Position numbers and translations under genes: made by a program. Below, piece by piece: positions 1-11,445 of a stretch of DNA of 64,000 nt; position 1 is the first letter of the stretch, and each line of letters begins with the position of its first letter. The stretch is from Cladophialophora immunda (Eukaryota; Ascomycota; Eurotiomycetes; Chaetothyriales; Herpotrichiellaceae), in the NCBI RefSeq assembly GCF_000835495.1, contig NW_015622543.1, forward strand, positions 5,010,619 to 5,074,618, in the 5' to 3' direction. The notes beneath the pieces are model-generated. The model was not told where the DNA came from. It saw only the letters and a program-made list of their open reading frames with translations, and did not search any database.

Positions 1-2
1 AC

Positions 3-2798
3 TCGGTCCAGGTCCGTCTCTCCGCAATCGAGGCGTTTGCCTCGTTCTTTCATTCCGTCACGAAGAAGACACAGCCAAAGTATTATCCATTGATACCCGA
101 AATTCTCAACATTCTACCACCACTCAAAGAAGCTGGCGACACCGACAATCTATCAAAGGCATTTGTCTCGCTTATCGAACTTGCCGAAATATGCCCGAAA
201 ATGTTCAAAGGACTCTTCAACAATCTCGTCAAGTTTAGCATTTCAGTCATACAAGAGAAGGAGCTCGGGGATCAGACACGACAAAATGCTTTGGAGTTGA
301 TGGCTACCTTTGCCGAATGGGCGCCGGCAATGTGCAAGAAAGATCCCTCATATGTGAATGATATGGTTACGCAGTGTCTCAGCTTGATGACTGACATTGG
401 AATCGACGATGATGACGCCTCGGAGTGGAACGCGACCGAGGACCTCGACAATGAAGAAAACGACATGAACCATGTCGCGGGCGAGCAGTGCATGGACCGC
501 TTGGCCAACAAGCTGGGAGGGCAAGTGATGCTTCCTGCAACATTCACCTGGCTACCGAGAATGATGCATTCGGCTTCGTGGCGAGATCGACACGCCGCTC
601 TGATGGCCATCTCTGCAATCTCCGAGGGATGTCGAGACCTCATGATCGGCGAACTAGACAAGGTCCTCGAGCTGGTTGTTCCGTCCCTGAGAGACCCTCA
701 TCCACGGGTCAGATTTGCCGGGTGTAATGCTCTGGGCCAGATGAGCACCGACTTCGCTGGGCCGATGCAAGAGAAGTACCATCAGGTGGTGCTGACAAAC
801 ATTATCCCCGTTCTCGAAGCGCCTGAGCCACGAGTACAGGCACATGCGGCCGCTGCACTGGTTAACTTCTGCGAGGAGGCCGAGAAGTCGATTCTGGAAC
901 CGTACTTGGATCAACTACTTGGACATCTCCTCCAGCTCCTGCAATCTCCCAAACGGTATGTTCAGGAACAGGCACTCTCCACGATCGCTACCATTGCCGA
1001 CTCGGCTGAGAGTGCCTTCATTCGCTACTATGACACCTTGATGCCTCTTCTCTTCAACGTCCTGCAAGCCGAACAGTCCAAAGAGTATCGATTACTCCGC
1101 GCCAAAGCCATGGAATGCGCAACGCTCATCGCCTTGGCTGTGGGCAAGGAGAAAATGGGCCAAGACGGTATCACACTCGTTCAAATTCTCGGCAACATCC
1201 AGCAAAACATCACGGATGATGACGACCCACAATCACAGTACCTCCTGCATTGCTGGGGACGGATGTGCAGGGTCCTCGGCTCTGATTTCGTCCCCTATCT
1301 TCCTGGAGTTATGCCTCCCTTGTTGGAGCTTGCGGCCGCCAAGGCAGACATTCAGCTAATAGATAGCGAAGACGAAGTGCTGGAAGAGGAGGGATGGGAG
1401 TTGGTGCCCTTGAAGGGGAAAGTGATCGGTATCAAGACATCCACGCTCGAAGATAAGCATACGGCGATTGAACTGATCACAATCTACGCTCAAATATTGG
1501 AAGCCGACTTCGAGCCTTACGTGGCCGACATCACGGAACGAATCGCTCTGCCTGGCTTGTCGTTCTTCTTCCACGATCCTGTACGGGTGGCTTCCGCCAA
1601 ACTGATCCCTCAGTTACTCAATTCGATCAAAAAACGATACGGCGACCAGTCGCCGCAGTTGAACGAGATCTGGACGAAATGTTCTGAGAAGGAGATCGAA
1701 ATTCTCAGTGCCGAGCCCTCCATTGACACCCTAGCAGAAATGTTCCAATGCTTCTACGAGAGTGTCGAAGTGGTAGGCAAGGGCTGCCTGGCGCAACAGC
1801 ACATGGAACAATTTGTGCAGTCGGTCAAGTCGACATTGGAGGAGTTCCAGAAGCGTGTCCACGAGCGCGCTGAAGAAAAGGCGGAAACCGCCGCCGCCAA
1901 CCAAGGCCCGGATGCCGATGAAGAGGATTCCTTGTCTGTACAGTATGCCATCGAGGACGACCAGACCCTCCTCTCAGACATGAACAAAGCCTTTCACACC
2001 ATATTCAAGAATATGGGTGTTGCATTCCTACCGGCGTGGCAGCAACTCATGCCCTTTTATGACGCGTTTGTCACTAGCCCGGACCCAATGCAGCGGCAAT
2101 GGGCGATCTGCATCTTTGACGATGTATTGGAATTCTGTGGGCCACAGTCCTGGCAGTATTCCGATCACATAATCCAGCCGCTGATCAACGGGATGCGGGA
2201 CGAAAATGCGAATAATCGACAAGCAGCCGCATATGGTGTGGGTATCGCCGGACAAAAGGGCGGAGAGCAGTGGAGCGACTTTGTGGCTGCGAGTATCGAC
2301 ATCCTCTTACAAATCACGCGTGTCCCTAACGCAAGAAGTGATGATGATGTCTTTGCGACGGAGAATGCTTGTGCTGCAATCGCAAAGATTCTGCACTTCA
2401 ACGCAGGCAAGGTGGCCAATCCGCAGTCGGTCGTGGAGCAGTGGCTCGACACGCTACCCGTGGTCAACGATGAAGAAGCGGCCCCGTATGCGTACAGTTT
2501 TGTGGCGCAACTGATTGATCAGTAAGTGGGAAATCTTGCCGCGACATCGGCCGAAATACCTTTTTCGGATTGCTAACATTTACTTTGCAGACAAAATCCC
2601 GCCGTGTTTGCGAAAGCCGCCCAAGTCTTCCATCATATCGCGCTTGCTCTCGAAGCGGAGATGATCCAAGGAGCCACAGCCAAGAAAATCGTCGAGAGTG
2701 CCAAGGTGCTGGTTGGCAAGACGGGGATCAATGCTGAGCAGGTTCTGCAAGGCCTCAGCGAAGACGGGCAGAGAACCGTGAGGAGTTATTTTGCATGA
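3..2798 (+). CDS. kap121: Importin subunit beta-3 (Kap121/Pse1/IPO5-type karyopherin), 5' partial
   Basis: HEAT-repeat nuclear import receptor that carries ribosomal proteins, histones and other cargo through the nuclear pore and releases them on Ran-GTP. The frame is already open at base 3, so the N-terminal part lies outside the window. About 910 residues are visible: tandem HEAT helices throughout, for example the run from a W-R-D-R-H-A-A-L-M motif into R-D-P-H-P-R-V-R-F-A, the acidic loop D-I-G-I-D-D-D-D typical of importin beta-3, and an acidic stretch near a D-A-D-E-E-D segment. Exon 1 ends at 2521 before GTAAGT; the intron is 2522-2590 (acceptor TTTGCAG) and the last exon runs 2591-2798, ending R-S-Y-F-A. 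The frame is intact. It converges with SPT7 across 1.4 kb. Family assignment is strong; the yeast name is by orthology. Confidence 0.93.
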
Positions 2799-4246
2799 TG
2801 CCTCATTCCGGCCTAGGAGGGGAGAAGGAGATTGGAAAGAAGGGGGGCTGACTGTTGTCGTCCTCGGCAGCCTTGGACTCGATCGGGAAAGGATGCTGCA
2901 CCGAGGCCGGGAGAGAATATCGGAGGCGAGATAGATGCGACGAGCGGGAGAGCAAGGAGAGGATGGACAGCAAAAGACGGAACGAAGAATGAAACGCCAA
3001 TCTCTCTCAGTCACACCCACACTCATACGCACATCTGGCTTATGGATGTTCGAAGTGGATGTGATTTCAAGGCGGGGTTGGTGTTCCGGTCCCCCATCTT
3101 TCTACCGGCCTTTCCACCATGATCACTAGGTTATTTATGCTAGACGTCTCTCCATATTCCCCTTCACTACAACTCCAGACTCATTGGGGATTGGGGGAAT
3201 TCCTTTTTTCTCTTTGGAATCAGAACTCGATATGAGATGAGATGAGATGATAGAACCCGGGGCTGGGGAAGCAAGGACGCGAGAATGAATGCCATGTTCC
3301 TTACCTTGTTACCACAGCACATGCCCTACTAGCACGAGGAGATTGAGCAGCGTGAATAAATGGATGGATGGGGAAGGCGAGTAGGTAAGTAGGTAAGTAT
3401 TACATAACTATCTCACTCAGCTGGTGCCCAGTAAGCGAACAAGCAAACAAGCACGTACCTTAACTACTCCGTATCTAACTATACCTCCATCCCTCTATAC
3501 ATATAGATACATATAGATCCATGATCCCTTCTAGCACTCGGTCAGTCCCGTTCCCCCCTTTTACGATCGAATGGTGGGGAAATCATAACGCCAGTCTTAT
3601 GTATATATACATGGCTCGCTCGAGAATGTGTGGATCGAAGTCTACCTTACAGCATTCTCTCTAAGATGTACGCCACTTTCTGCCTTCAAATTACGCTTCG
3701 AGCAGGTACTATATATCGAGTAGCTGTGTAGGTACCCCTGAATGAAGATACTGCTAGAATATAGCACGAGCAGATAAGACAGCATAGCTCGGTACACAAG
3801 CAAAAGATAATGTGCGAGGCCTTGTACACACGGGCCAGAGCCTTAGATACGCAAAATACGGATGGACAGGTAAATAGGTAGGTATATACAAGAAACTCCA
3901 TTCACCGCTTCGATCCCCCATCGGCGTCAAGAGACTGACTGGCTTTCCTTGCACTCGACTTTTGTCCCCGTGCTCGACACGACACATGATCGGAATCAGA
4001 TGATACCTCCCTTCTTGTCGTTGTTAAAGAAAACATTCCTCCCTTCTCGTCCTGTCCCCTTCCAAACTTCTGGGTATAGTAAGGCGTCACGTACCATCCA
4101 AAGCAGGAGCATTGTCATCCGTCGCATCCCAACAGTCATTCTATACCCAATATCACGCAATGCGCCATGCTGTCATGCACGGCAACCAACGTCCCCTTTT
4201 CTAGTTCGCTTCATGACCAGTCCGAACCCGGACCCCGTCATGTAAA
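2799..4246. other. Intergenic, convergent 3' regions of importin and SPT7
   Basis: About 1.4 kb with no convincing coding sequence. It probably holds two 3' UTRs. Several simple-sequence patches are visible, such as GATGA units near 3231-3251 and a doubled GTAGGTAA unit near 3381-3399. No tRNA or conserved protein fragment was found. Confidence 0.6.
3231..3251. repeat. Short GATGA microsatellite
   Basis: About four tandem copies of a five-base unit (GATGA in one phase) in the importin/SPT7 intergenic region. It is probably neutral and could be a length-polymorphic marker. Confidence 0.8.
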
Positions 4247-7200
4247 TCATAAGCTTTCAGGGCTCATCATGCTCGCGTCCCCGTCCCCAATCACCCCGTT
4301 GACTTTTTCGACCCCATTCACCTGGGGCATCTCTCCATTGACGCCGTCCATCATATCCAAAGCCTCCACAGCAGGTGGTAGTCCGTTGTCGCCTTGATTC
4401 TTGTCAATATCAGAGACCTGTTGAACTTCAGTTGTCGAAGGTTTTGCTTTCAGCACCGGTTTTTGTTTCTTCTCAGGACTTCCATCCCCACCAGGGCCGG
4501 GCGTTGACGGAGTAGCATTTCCCACTCCATTGACCATCGGACTATCGTCCCCCACACCGTTGGCGACGACCGACTTCCGCTTGCCTTTATCCCCAGGTGT
4601 GGTACTTCCCACCGCAGCGGCAGCAGTAGCCTTCGCAGCGTTTGCAGCATTCCTGTTAGCTGCGGCCTTTTTCTGGGGACTGGCGTTACTCTTGAGCGTT
4701 CCCTCCCCAATTTTGCCCGAGGCAGGAATTCGCGCCCTTCCGTGGCCAGGCCTTTGCTTCGGTGGCAGTTCCAGATCCTCCGTGAGGGGACGCTCGCCGT
4801 TATCACGCAGGCGTTTCTTAAACCAATCCCTGATCAGACCAATCTGCTCATCCACATTTTCCATGCTGATCTTGGGCCAGCGGGGTGGGTCGATGAACAT
4901 CTTCTCCGCCAAATCTGCGGAGTTAACTTGTTGATTGCTGAGGCCGAGACGGTTCTGCAAAATGTGGAATGGTACTGTCAGACTGGCCATGCCGAACTCC
5001 TTATCGAGACCTAGTTCGCGGAAGCCGAAGAAGTCTTCATCGAGGTCGCCTGCAAAGTCTCCGCCCACATACTGCTCTCCACCGTCTGCAAAGGATCCTT
5101 GTCCATGAGCAGTGTCGTCTGTCAAAGCTGGCCGGAGGAGATCGGCGAGATGTCCTTTCATCCGCTCATGCATCATTGTGAGTTTACTGGCTGCACGGTC
5201 CACATCTTCTCGTGCATACACGTCAAGTTCATTAAGCGACATACCACCGGAATGCAGAGAGTGAAGAATCGCCTCCTCCGCTGTATATGGAGACTTGTAC
5301 ACCACGTCGGCTTTCTCACCCTGAGCCACGGGAACTGTGTTCGGCACTGGAATCTTGTAGTCTTCTCTGTAGTTCACCAGGGTAGTGCATAGTCGCTGGA
5401 AAAAGTCTGCTGCTAGGTCCGTCATGGCATCAATCGCCGAAGGTTGGAACTCCTCGAACCCTGCGTGGAAGAAGATCTCCCCAATCGACCTTTGAAAGGC
5501 AGCCTTGCAGACCCAGGGAGCGATGACAGGCCCATCGTCTGACATGACATGGTTTGGGATGTCTGCTTCTACAAAGGGTTCTGCTTGGTACTTCTGGAAT
5601 TGATTGTGATAGGTCTGCGACTGGAGTTGCATCTGTTTGACCACGCTGATCTTGGAAACCACCTTCCGTGTGTCTTGCATTTGTCGCATGTTGGACTCGA
5701 TCGTTTTGGCCAACTTGCCGTGCGGGGCAACAAATTGACCCTGAGGATACAATCGCAGGAACTCCTCAGCATGTTCGATGACATGTCCTTCAGAGTCTTG
5801 TTCCCATCTCAGTCGGGGGTCGATGTCGGGTATGGCAGCCAGCGAATCGTAATAGTCAGGGAGCATGTTCTCTTCCTCGACTTCCATTCCCTCAGCGAGA
5901 GTTTGCCCATGGATTTCAACCCTATTATCCCGTTCAGAAGTCTCTGCCCCAAGGTCTGCAACATCTTTGCCTGCGGCTTCTTGCTGCATGCGTTGCCACC
6001 TGCGCATACCGGCTTTACTTCGTAGTAACGCGGTCTCCTCGGCATTCAGTTTGTCTCCGCGGAAGAGCTTGTGTCGCGCGGCCGCGAGCATTGCGCGATC
6101 CTTTTTCGTCTTCTGTTTCCAAAGTTTATATTCCTCATCTTCGTATTCAGGTATCGGCGTTTGGGAAGGAAGTGCGGGTAGATCCAAATCCATTGCTTCA
6201 CTTCCACCACCTGCAACACTGCCCGGACCAGGAGCGCCAATGGGTGTCAAAACTCCCGGTGGCGGAGTCGAGTGACCTTGGCTCCCGTCCACCTCAGATT
6301 CTGCTCGGATACCATTCTGCACGGAGCTCAGTGACTGCAACACAGGCTTGGTCTCTGGAATAGGGGTCGTTTCAGGCGGGGCTTTTCGGCCTGCTGCTCC
6401 CCCCTTCTTTGCACTTTTCTTGGGGGCCTTACGGCCTCGGGATGACATTATGGGCTCATCATCGCTTTCTTCAGCCCCGTCGTCGAGTTCACCCTGTTGC
6501 CGTCTCTCTTCAGCCTCGACTTCGGCACGGTCTCTGATGACGATATCTGGAATCAGAGGGACGAGCTTGTCCGTCTCTTTCTGCATGAAGAGAGCGTGCT
6601 TTCGAAAGAGATGGTCAGGGTTGCTGTTAAACTTGAGACAGTTCTTCCAAATCTGATTGAGATCATCGACAAATTCCTTCTTGGACTTGTAAGCGAATTG
6701 TTTGAGTTTCTTGGTCATGGTACCGAGATCCATGGGGTGCTTGATGACTAGATAATAGTCGGGTGCGTCCTTCTTTTTGACGGGGTTGAGGAATGGAGTC
6801 GAGTGCTCAGTGTGGGCTTTCAACTCGGTCAAGACTTTCTCCGCTGCCTCGTACAATTCTTCCTGACCGATCTTGTCCTCGCTTGCCCATTTGCTCCGGT
6901 TCTTGCGCACCTCACTCATCAGCGCACGAAGCTCCGATTCAGTTGCATGGACTAGGTTGCGATGTTCATCCAAGCGCGCAATAAGGTTCTTAAGCGTAAG
7001 ACTTGATGCGCCGAGATTGGCTTTGCTCAGACTACCTTGTTGCATTGCTGCATTTTGTCGGTTAGCATGACCTTCTGCTTCAGCTTCCGCTCGGCGCTCT
7101 GCCTCATCTAGGCGTTGCTGATCCAACATGGCGTCCCTGTCATTTTCCAGCGTGAAAAACATCGTCCGCGACAGGGTTTTGACGGTCTCGATTTCCTTGC

Positions 7201-7852
7201 GCTTGGCCTCTTCCAGCTTCTTGCGAGCATCCTCGGCATCTTCCTTCTGCTTGTTGTGTCCCGCCTTGGAAGCGGCCTTCACCGAGTCGGAAGGAATGCT
7301 CGGGGGCGGGGCGGGCCTCGGGGTCGGCGACGAGGTAGCGTCAGCGACGATATGCACCTTATTCGGGTTTTCCTTGGCGGAAGACGCGTTCGCCGCATCG
7401 GCGTCGGGTTGCTCGTCGGCGTCATCGTCGTCATAATCGTCGTAGTCGTCATCTTCCAACTTGCGCTTTTTTGATATAGGAGCAGGGGGCGGAGCGGACG
7501 GGGCAGCATCGTCGGGCGCGGATTGTTGGGAGGGAGCGGCAGCGAGAGTGCGCCTTTGAGGAATTATAACTTGTCCGACATCATTGAACAGCGTTGCAAG
7601 TTTGCTCTCGGCATCTTGGAAGAGTGCGCGAAATCGGACAATCTGGGGGTCTTCCTCGATGCTGGGCTCTGGCTCCGCAGCTTGGCCGGACTGGGAACCG
7701 CTCCCCAGACTGCGTAATTTGAAGGAACTCGGCGTATGTGGTCTTGAGGGAGCGCGGAGCAGGCCGTTTAAAGTGTCTCTGTGTAAAGCATGCAGGAGAG
7801 GTTCATCGTCTGGTGGTTTCTGACTGTTTGGGGGCGGCCATGATAGGGACAT
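4247..7852 (-). CDS. SPT7: SAGA complex subunit Spt7 (bromodomain plus histone fold)
   Basis: Core structural subunit of the SAGA histone acetyltransferase coactivator in the nucleus. The single exon gives 1,201 residues from the first ATG at 7852. The frame is open upstream to about 7951, but only through non-ATG codons, so this start is preferred. Visible in order: an acidic/basic N-terminal part with a K-K-R-K signal-like stretch and a poly-Asp run, a charged coiled coil (about 210-270), a bromodomain at about 335-430 with P-D-Y-Y and the acetyl-lysine-binding Asn in C-L-K-F-N, and a Bromo_TP-type histone fold at about 775-840 ([16 protein letters not shown]), which in the family pairs with Ada1. 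The C-terminal tail is basic and low complexity. Bromodomain plus histone fold at this length is diagnostic of fungal Spt7. Confidence 0.9.
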   Translation of the reverse strand: MSLSWPPPNSQKPPDDEPLLHALHRDTLNGLLRAPSRPHTPSSFKLRSLGSGSQSGQAAEPEPSIEEDPQIVRFRALFQDAESKLATLFNDVGQVIIPQRRTLAAAPSQQSAPDDAAPSAPPPAPISKKRKLEDDDYDDYDDDDADEQPDADAANASSAKENPNKVHIVADATSSPTPRPAPPPSIPSDSVKAASKAGHNKQKEDAEDARKKLEEAKRKEIETVKTLSRTMFFTLENDRDAMLDQQRLDEAERRAEAEAEGHANRQNAAMQQGSLSKANLGASSLTLKNLIARLDEHRNLVHATESELRALMSEVRKNRSKWASEDKIGQEELYEAAEKVLTELKAHTEHSTPFLNPVKKKDAPDYYLVIKHPMDLGTMTKKLKQFAYKSKKEFVDDLNQIWKNCLKFNSNPDHLFRKHALFMQKETDKLVPLIPDIVIRDRAEVEAEERRQQGELDDGAEESDDEPIMSSRGRKAPKKSAKKGGAAGRKAPPETTPIPETKPVLQSLSSVQNGIRAESEVDGSQGHSTPPPGVLTPIGAPGPGSVAGGGSEAMDLDLPALPSQTPIPEYEDEEYKLWKQKTKKDRAMLAAARHKLFRGDKLNAEETALLRSKAGMRRWQRMQQEAAGKDVADLGAETSERDNRVEIHGQTLAEGMEVEEENMLPDYYDSLAAIPDIDPRLRWEQDSEGHVIEHAEEFLRLYPQGQFVAPHGKLAKTIESNMRQMQDTRKVVSKISVVKQMQLQSQTYHNQFQKYQAEPFVEADIPNHVMSDDGPVIAPWVCKAAFQRSIGEIFFHAGFEEFQPSAIDAMTDLAADFFQRLCTTLVNYREDYKIPVPNTVPVAQGEKADVVYKSPYTAEEAILHSLHSGGMSLNELDVYAREDVDRAASKLTMMHERMKGHLADLLRPALTDDTAHGQGSFADGGEQYVGGDFAGDLDEDFFGFRELGLDKEFGMASLTVPFHILQNRLGLSNQQVNSADLAEKMFIDPPRWPKISMENVDEQIGLIRDWFKKRLRDNGERPLTEDLELPPKQRPGHGRARIPASGKIGEGTLKSNASPQKKAAANRNAANAAKATAAAAVGSTTPGDKGKRKSVVANGVGDDSPMVNGVGNATPSTPGPGGDGSPEKKQKPVLKAKPSTTEVQQVSDIDKNQGDNGLPPAVEALDMMDGVNGEMPQVNGVEKVNGVIGDGDASMMSPESL

Positions 7853-8508
7853 GGCCGTGCCAACCCCGACTGCGGCGAGGCGAGGGGCGTAACTCCTCCA
7901 GTTTGAAAGGGAAGCCTCAGCGCCGACGAGGGAATCGTGGGAATCGGCCAAAAATCGAGGAGACAGTCGGTCGGGGTGCGAGGGTGTTCCCGAACATTGA
8001 TTGAGAAGAATGTCGGCCGAATGGGTGGTGGTGGTGATAAAAATCTCTGTCGACTGTTGATGCGATTACGCAGAGGCGAGGCTTGAGGTTGAAAGAAACG
8101 TTACAAACTGCGGTTGGGATTGAGTGAGCCAGCGGAGGCCCTAGGTGCCTTAGTGACTCGCGCCTGCCGAGCCTAAGCTACTCGTTCCTTAGGTGGTGCA
8201 CCTGCTTCTCCAACTCCCGGGCGGCCTGCTCCTATAATTCCACTTGTCTCCAGGCCTCACTCAATTCCCGAACCATCGTCTCCAACTGAAGTCGCGCATC
8301 GTCGCTTTGTTCTCTAGGACTACTGTTTGCATTTGCGCTGTCTCTCGCCGTTGGTCATGTCCGAGTCTGCCTGAAGCTGGCACTCCGCCAGCCGAGTCCG
8401 ACAACCCGCAGTGCCCGACATCGCATCCCTCGAGGACAGACAACGTACCTGTGTATCCCTCCATTGTCGTCTGAGCAGCAACTTCGACATTAACACCATA
8501 CCGACACA
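7853..8508. promoter_or_regulatory. Divergent promoter region of SPT7 and the VanZ-like gene
   Basis: About 650 bp between two outward-facing start codons, so it must hold both promoters. I see no clear TATA box, only pyrimidine-rich tracts near 8400-8500 upstream of the VanZ-like ATG. Confidence 0.5.
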
Positions 8509-9257
8509 ATGCGAATCCGCTTTCCCTTCGCAAGTAAGCAAGTCCCGAACTCCTCTTAATTTCTCTCGATGCTAACGAGTCCTCCGCAGTCACTTTCGTC
8601 ATCCTCTTGGTATTCTCGTCGAGTCTAGGCCTGCTCCCTCACTCGTCCCTCCCCTCAACACCAGCCGCAGCGCAACCCTACATCCCTTCGCAGTCCGACA
8701 AGGCATTACACTTCATATGCTTCTTCCTCCTCACTCTGACGTTTTACTTCATCCTTGACACCTCTCGGCGGCGGGTGATTCATCTGACCTTGATCGTATG
8801 CACATTGCTCTTGGGAGTGGGCAGTGAAATTGCACAGGGACTCTTGCCTAATGATCGTGAGTTTGACGCTTGGGATGTTCTAGCAAATGTCGTGGGGAGT
8901 CTTGCAGCACTGGGCTTAGCGAGCGCATATCATCGTCGGGCCGCCGAACGGAGGAGAAGGGCGAAATATTCTGCGCTGACGGGTGACGGCTTGGAAGGTG
9001 AAGACCTAGAATTGGGCGAGGGCACAAATGGTACCTTACGCTCGTCCGACGTCGACGGCGAGGAAGGACAAGAGACCGGTGTCGCGCCGGCGCGGACGGT
9101 GGAGGACGAGCTAGACAATTGGGATGAAAACGCTCCAGATGATGCCTGGGATGAAGATGACGATACAACGGCAACCAGTGGACAAAACACGAAGGTGACG
9201 CCTTCGACGAGCTCGGTTGGGAGCGAGGAACCGCCAAAAAAGGTTGCAGTAGACTAA
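8509..9257 (+). CDS. VanZ-like family membrane protein
   Basis: Two exons: 8509-8533 (M-R-I-R-F-P-F-A plus one base, donor GTAAGC) and 8590-9257 (acceptor CCGCAG), giving 230 residues. An N-terminal hydrophobic segment is followed by the VanZ core at roughly 45-115: D-K-A-L-H-F, several hydrophobic helices, then G-S-E-I-A-Q-G and D-A-W-D-V-L-A-N-V-V-G. Both conserved polar patches of the family are present. The C-terminal half is hydrophilic and acidic, probably cytosolic and disordered. VanZ domains are common in fungal small membrane proteins, but their biochemical role there is not established; the bacterial teicoplanin link should not be carried over. The start is supported because only the spliced form supplies an ATG. 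Confidence 0.8.
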
Positions 9258-9668
9258 CAAGTCAGGATTCCGGGGTTGTCTGGTATATGGTAGGAGCGGA
9301 ATGAGACAAAATGGGGCACATGAATATGCAGCGCATCGAACCGAATCGGACCAAGATATCTACGGAATGTACGACTACTCGCCTCCCGTGCTTTGTCTCA
9401 AGGGATCGCAATGATTTAGGCCAGATCAGATATAGTAATGAAGGGAATCGATCAGAAAGGCGCTGCACTTCAACTACACTATTTCCCGGAGTTCACTGGT
9501 TGGCATTAGGAGCAAACCAGACCAGTTCCTGGTCAGTTCCGCCGCGTTTCTTCGTTTCTGCTTGTTCCACTGGCTCTGCTAGCGCCATCCTGCGTGATAT
9601 GGATGTTCGGATCGTTGCACTATCCCTCTTCCTTTGCTGTGTTCGTTTCGCGTCATGATCATGATGCC
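9258..9668. other. Convergent 3' region
   Basis: About 410 bp between the VanZ-like gene and the small spliced gene on the opposite strand. A minus-strand frame remains open across 9493-9700 but has no support and overlaps the likely 3' UTR of the small gene. Confidence 0.4.
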
Positions 9669-10072
9669 TCATTCCCATGTAGACGCAGACTCGTTCTTGT
9701 TGTCGTCCGGCCTCAGGTTTTCCTCCTCCCGATTGGCGGCCCTGACGGTCTTCTTCCAGATTCCGTCGAAGCCTCTAAGTAGCAAGTACTCTCCTTCCCG
9801 TCTCTGTCGAATTTCATGTCCTGCTTGTATTCATGTATGGTGAGGGCCTTAACGGAAACAGCTGAACCTCCCACAGCTGAAGCGGAAGGGATTTCTCCTT
9901 ACACCGTGACGGCCAACAGTAACTCCACCCCCGGCGTGGCGACCGCCCCAGTTTCTGGCTTGTTGTTAGCTCTCGTTTGTGTTGTGGTGAGAAGGCGTTG
10001 GGTTCGGTGACATGAATTCATTGTAGACAGTTGGACGTGAGAGCCAGCTTACTTGGTGTAAAGAAATGGCAT
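9669..10072 (-). CDS. Small three-exon protein, unknown function (73 aa)
   Basis: Visible only after splicing. Exon 1 is 10072-10053 (M-P-F-L-Y-T plus two bases, donor GTAAGC). Intron 1 is 98 nt with a perfect GCTAAC branch site and CCAG acceptor. Exon 2 is 9954-9905. Intron 2 is 84 nt (donor GTGTAA, branch CTCAC, acceptor GCAG). Exon 3 is 9820-9669, ending S-T-W-E. Phases agree and give 73 residues: a Gly-rich N-terminal half (G-G-R-H-A-G-G-G-V-T-V-G-R-H), a central R-G-F-D-G-I-W-K-K-T motif, and a charged Glu/Asp-rich tail. There is no signal peptide or membrane segment. I do not recognise the family. The intron 2 donor could shift by two bases (GTAAGG), which would change the C-terminus, so exon 3 is the least certain part. 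Confidence 0.5.
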
Positions 10073-10524
10073 TTTCTTTTTCCTTTACTGGTAGCGTTGA
10101 CGGTGGAGGAAGGCTGGGTAAATGAAGCGGCGAGTTGTGCTGTTCTGTGGATTGTTCCTGATCGTGTGGTGAGAGCAACTGACGCACAGCAGTAGTACTA
10201 CCAGGACGAGGCGGATACACGAAGAGGGCCACGCAAAGGATAGAAGCGAATGGTGACTCCAGAGGTTACGATGTAAATGCCAGAAGGAATCTTCAACGGG
10301 TTGTATACTGAGGAAATCGCGGTCATTATATGCCAATGGGTACACGGACACAGCCTGCTAAGATTGGAGAGCTCTTGGTATGACGCTCTTCAACATTCCA
10401 GCGGCTGGGCAGAGGGGTCGTTTTTGCCAAGGACATTAAGGTGTCTTTCTTGCTTGGAGGAAAATCAGGATGTCGATTTGAGATGAAGTTGGACAGCCAC
10501 AAGGTGCGAAGCCGGAAGATCGAA
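10073..10524. other. Divergent intergenic region upstream of noxB and the small gene
   Basis: About 450 bp between the small minus-strand gene and the noxB promoter cluster. Short open frames exist on both strands, but none has recognisable protein features. It presumably holds the small gene's promoter. Confidence 0.4.
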
Positions 10525-10581
10525 TGACGTAAAGCAACACTCAGCCTCGTGCTGCACGTCACAGTCACGTGCCTATATAAA
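10525..10581 (+). promoter_or_regulatory. Probable noxB core promoter: CRE-like, E-box and TATA elements
   Basis: Within 57 bp lie TGACGTAA (10525-10532, CRE/ATF-type), ACGTCA (10556-10561), CACGTG (10566-10571, bHLH E-box) and TATATAAA (10574-10581). A pyrimidine-rich stretch follows at about 10615-10650, where initiation would be expected. The spacing looks like a real core promoter facing noxB, which would imply a leader of about 830 nt. Which factors bind is an inference from consensus sequences. Confidence 0.55.
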
Positions 10582-10711
10582 CAGTGCCGCTTTAACACCG
10601 TCTGGACAACCTCATCCTTACTTGCCCTGCGCTGTCTCCATCTTCAAAACAAATCAAAACACCAGGTTGGGCTTCTGAAGCCTCCATTTCTGCAGGCGCT
10701 GGCCTGAACTG

Positions 10712-11274
10712 ATGAGGCTAAGATATGGTGCGCCTTGAATAGCTACCTCTTAGCCTCGAGACCCAACCACTCGAAACGCGCTTCTCCTGGAACGCGCTGA
10801 GGCTCTGCTACACGATATCACACCACCCTGGCCTCCTGTCCAGCGACTCTGGTCAAATGGTTTTGTTCGCGCCGCTCCGCATGCTGTGTTCCACTGTTTT
10901 CTCCATTGATGCTCTCACCACCATTCTAGCTCCTCAGTCCACTTCCCCCTTCTTAAACCCGCCGTCTCAGATGCGTCGCTAAACGTGTATCAGATCGACG
11001 TCGCTTGGCCAAAGACAAGACCTTCATATGTTGCCATTCCCCCTTATCACACCACTGTTGCTCCTCGCCCAGCGCAATGGCAACCGACAAATTTCCTTAT
11101 AGACCTGCTGCACTATCTGCCAATATGGAATGTGAACATACCGCAGGCTCGGTCTTTTTTTCCTATCTTTGCACTTTCAACTTTCCGCGTCCCTATCGCA
11201 GAATTCGAGTCGAGGACGCCGCTGGTCCGGTCCTTGCCATTCCGTATTGCACTGTTCACTCTCCAATTCCCTAA
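10712..11274 (+). promoter_or_regulatory. Upstream ORFs in the noxB leader
   Basis: Between the TATA element and the noxB ATG at least five ATG-initiated frames end before the main start. Examples: 10712-10738 (8 codons plus stop), 10725-10742 (5 codons plus stop), 10857-10982 (41 codons plus stop), one starting at 11028 (24 codons plus stop) and 11077-11274 (65 codons plus stop). If all are present in mature mRNA they would strongly limit noxB translation; an intron in the 5' UTR could remove some. None resembles a known protein. Confidence 0.45.
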
Positions 11275-11445
11275 GCACATCGATTTGAGCACCAAAACAT
11301 CCGCTGGCTCGGTTCATAGTCGTCCTGACCGCAGGGTCAACTTCCCAGAATACTACGCAGAAGCCTTCAACCCTCCAAGCTTCTTACCGATAAGCACACA
11401 TACGTCCAGCGACGCTCGCACTCGGCTCTGCCAACGTTCTCAAAC

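Noticed and set aside
3905..3920. Sequence resembling a tRNA B box (GCTTCGATCCC)
   Set aside because: No A box, acceptor stem or cloverleaf could be formed upstream.
7853..7951. Longer SPT7 N-terminus to 7951
   Set aside because: The extra 33 codons begin at a non-ATG codon; the first in-frame ATG is at 7850-7852.
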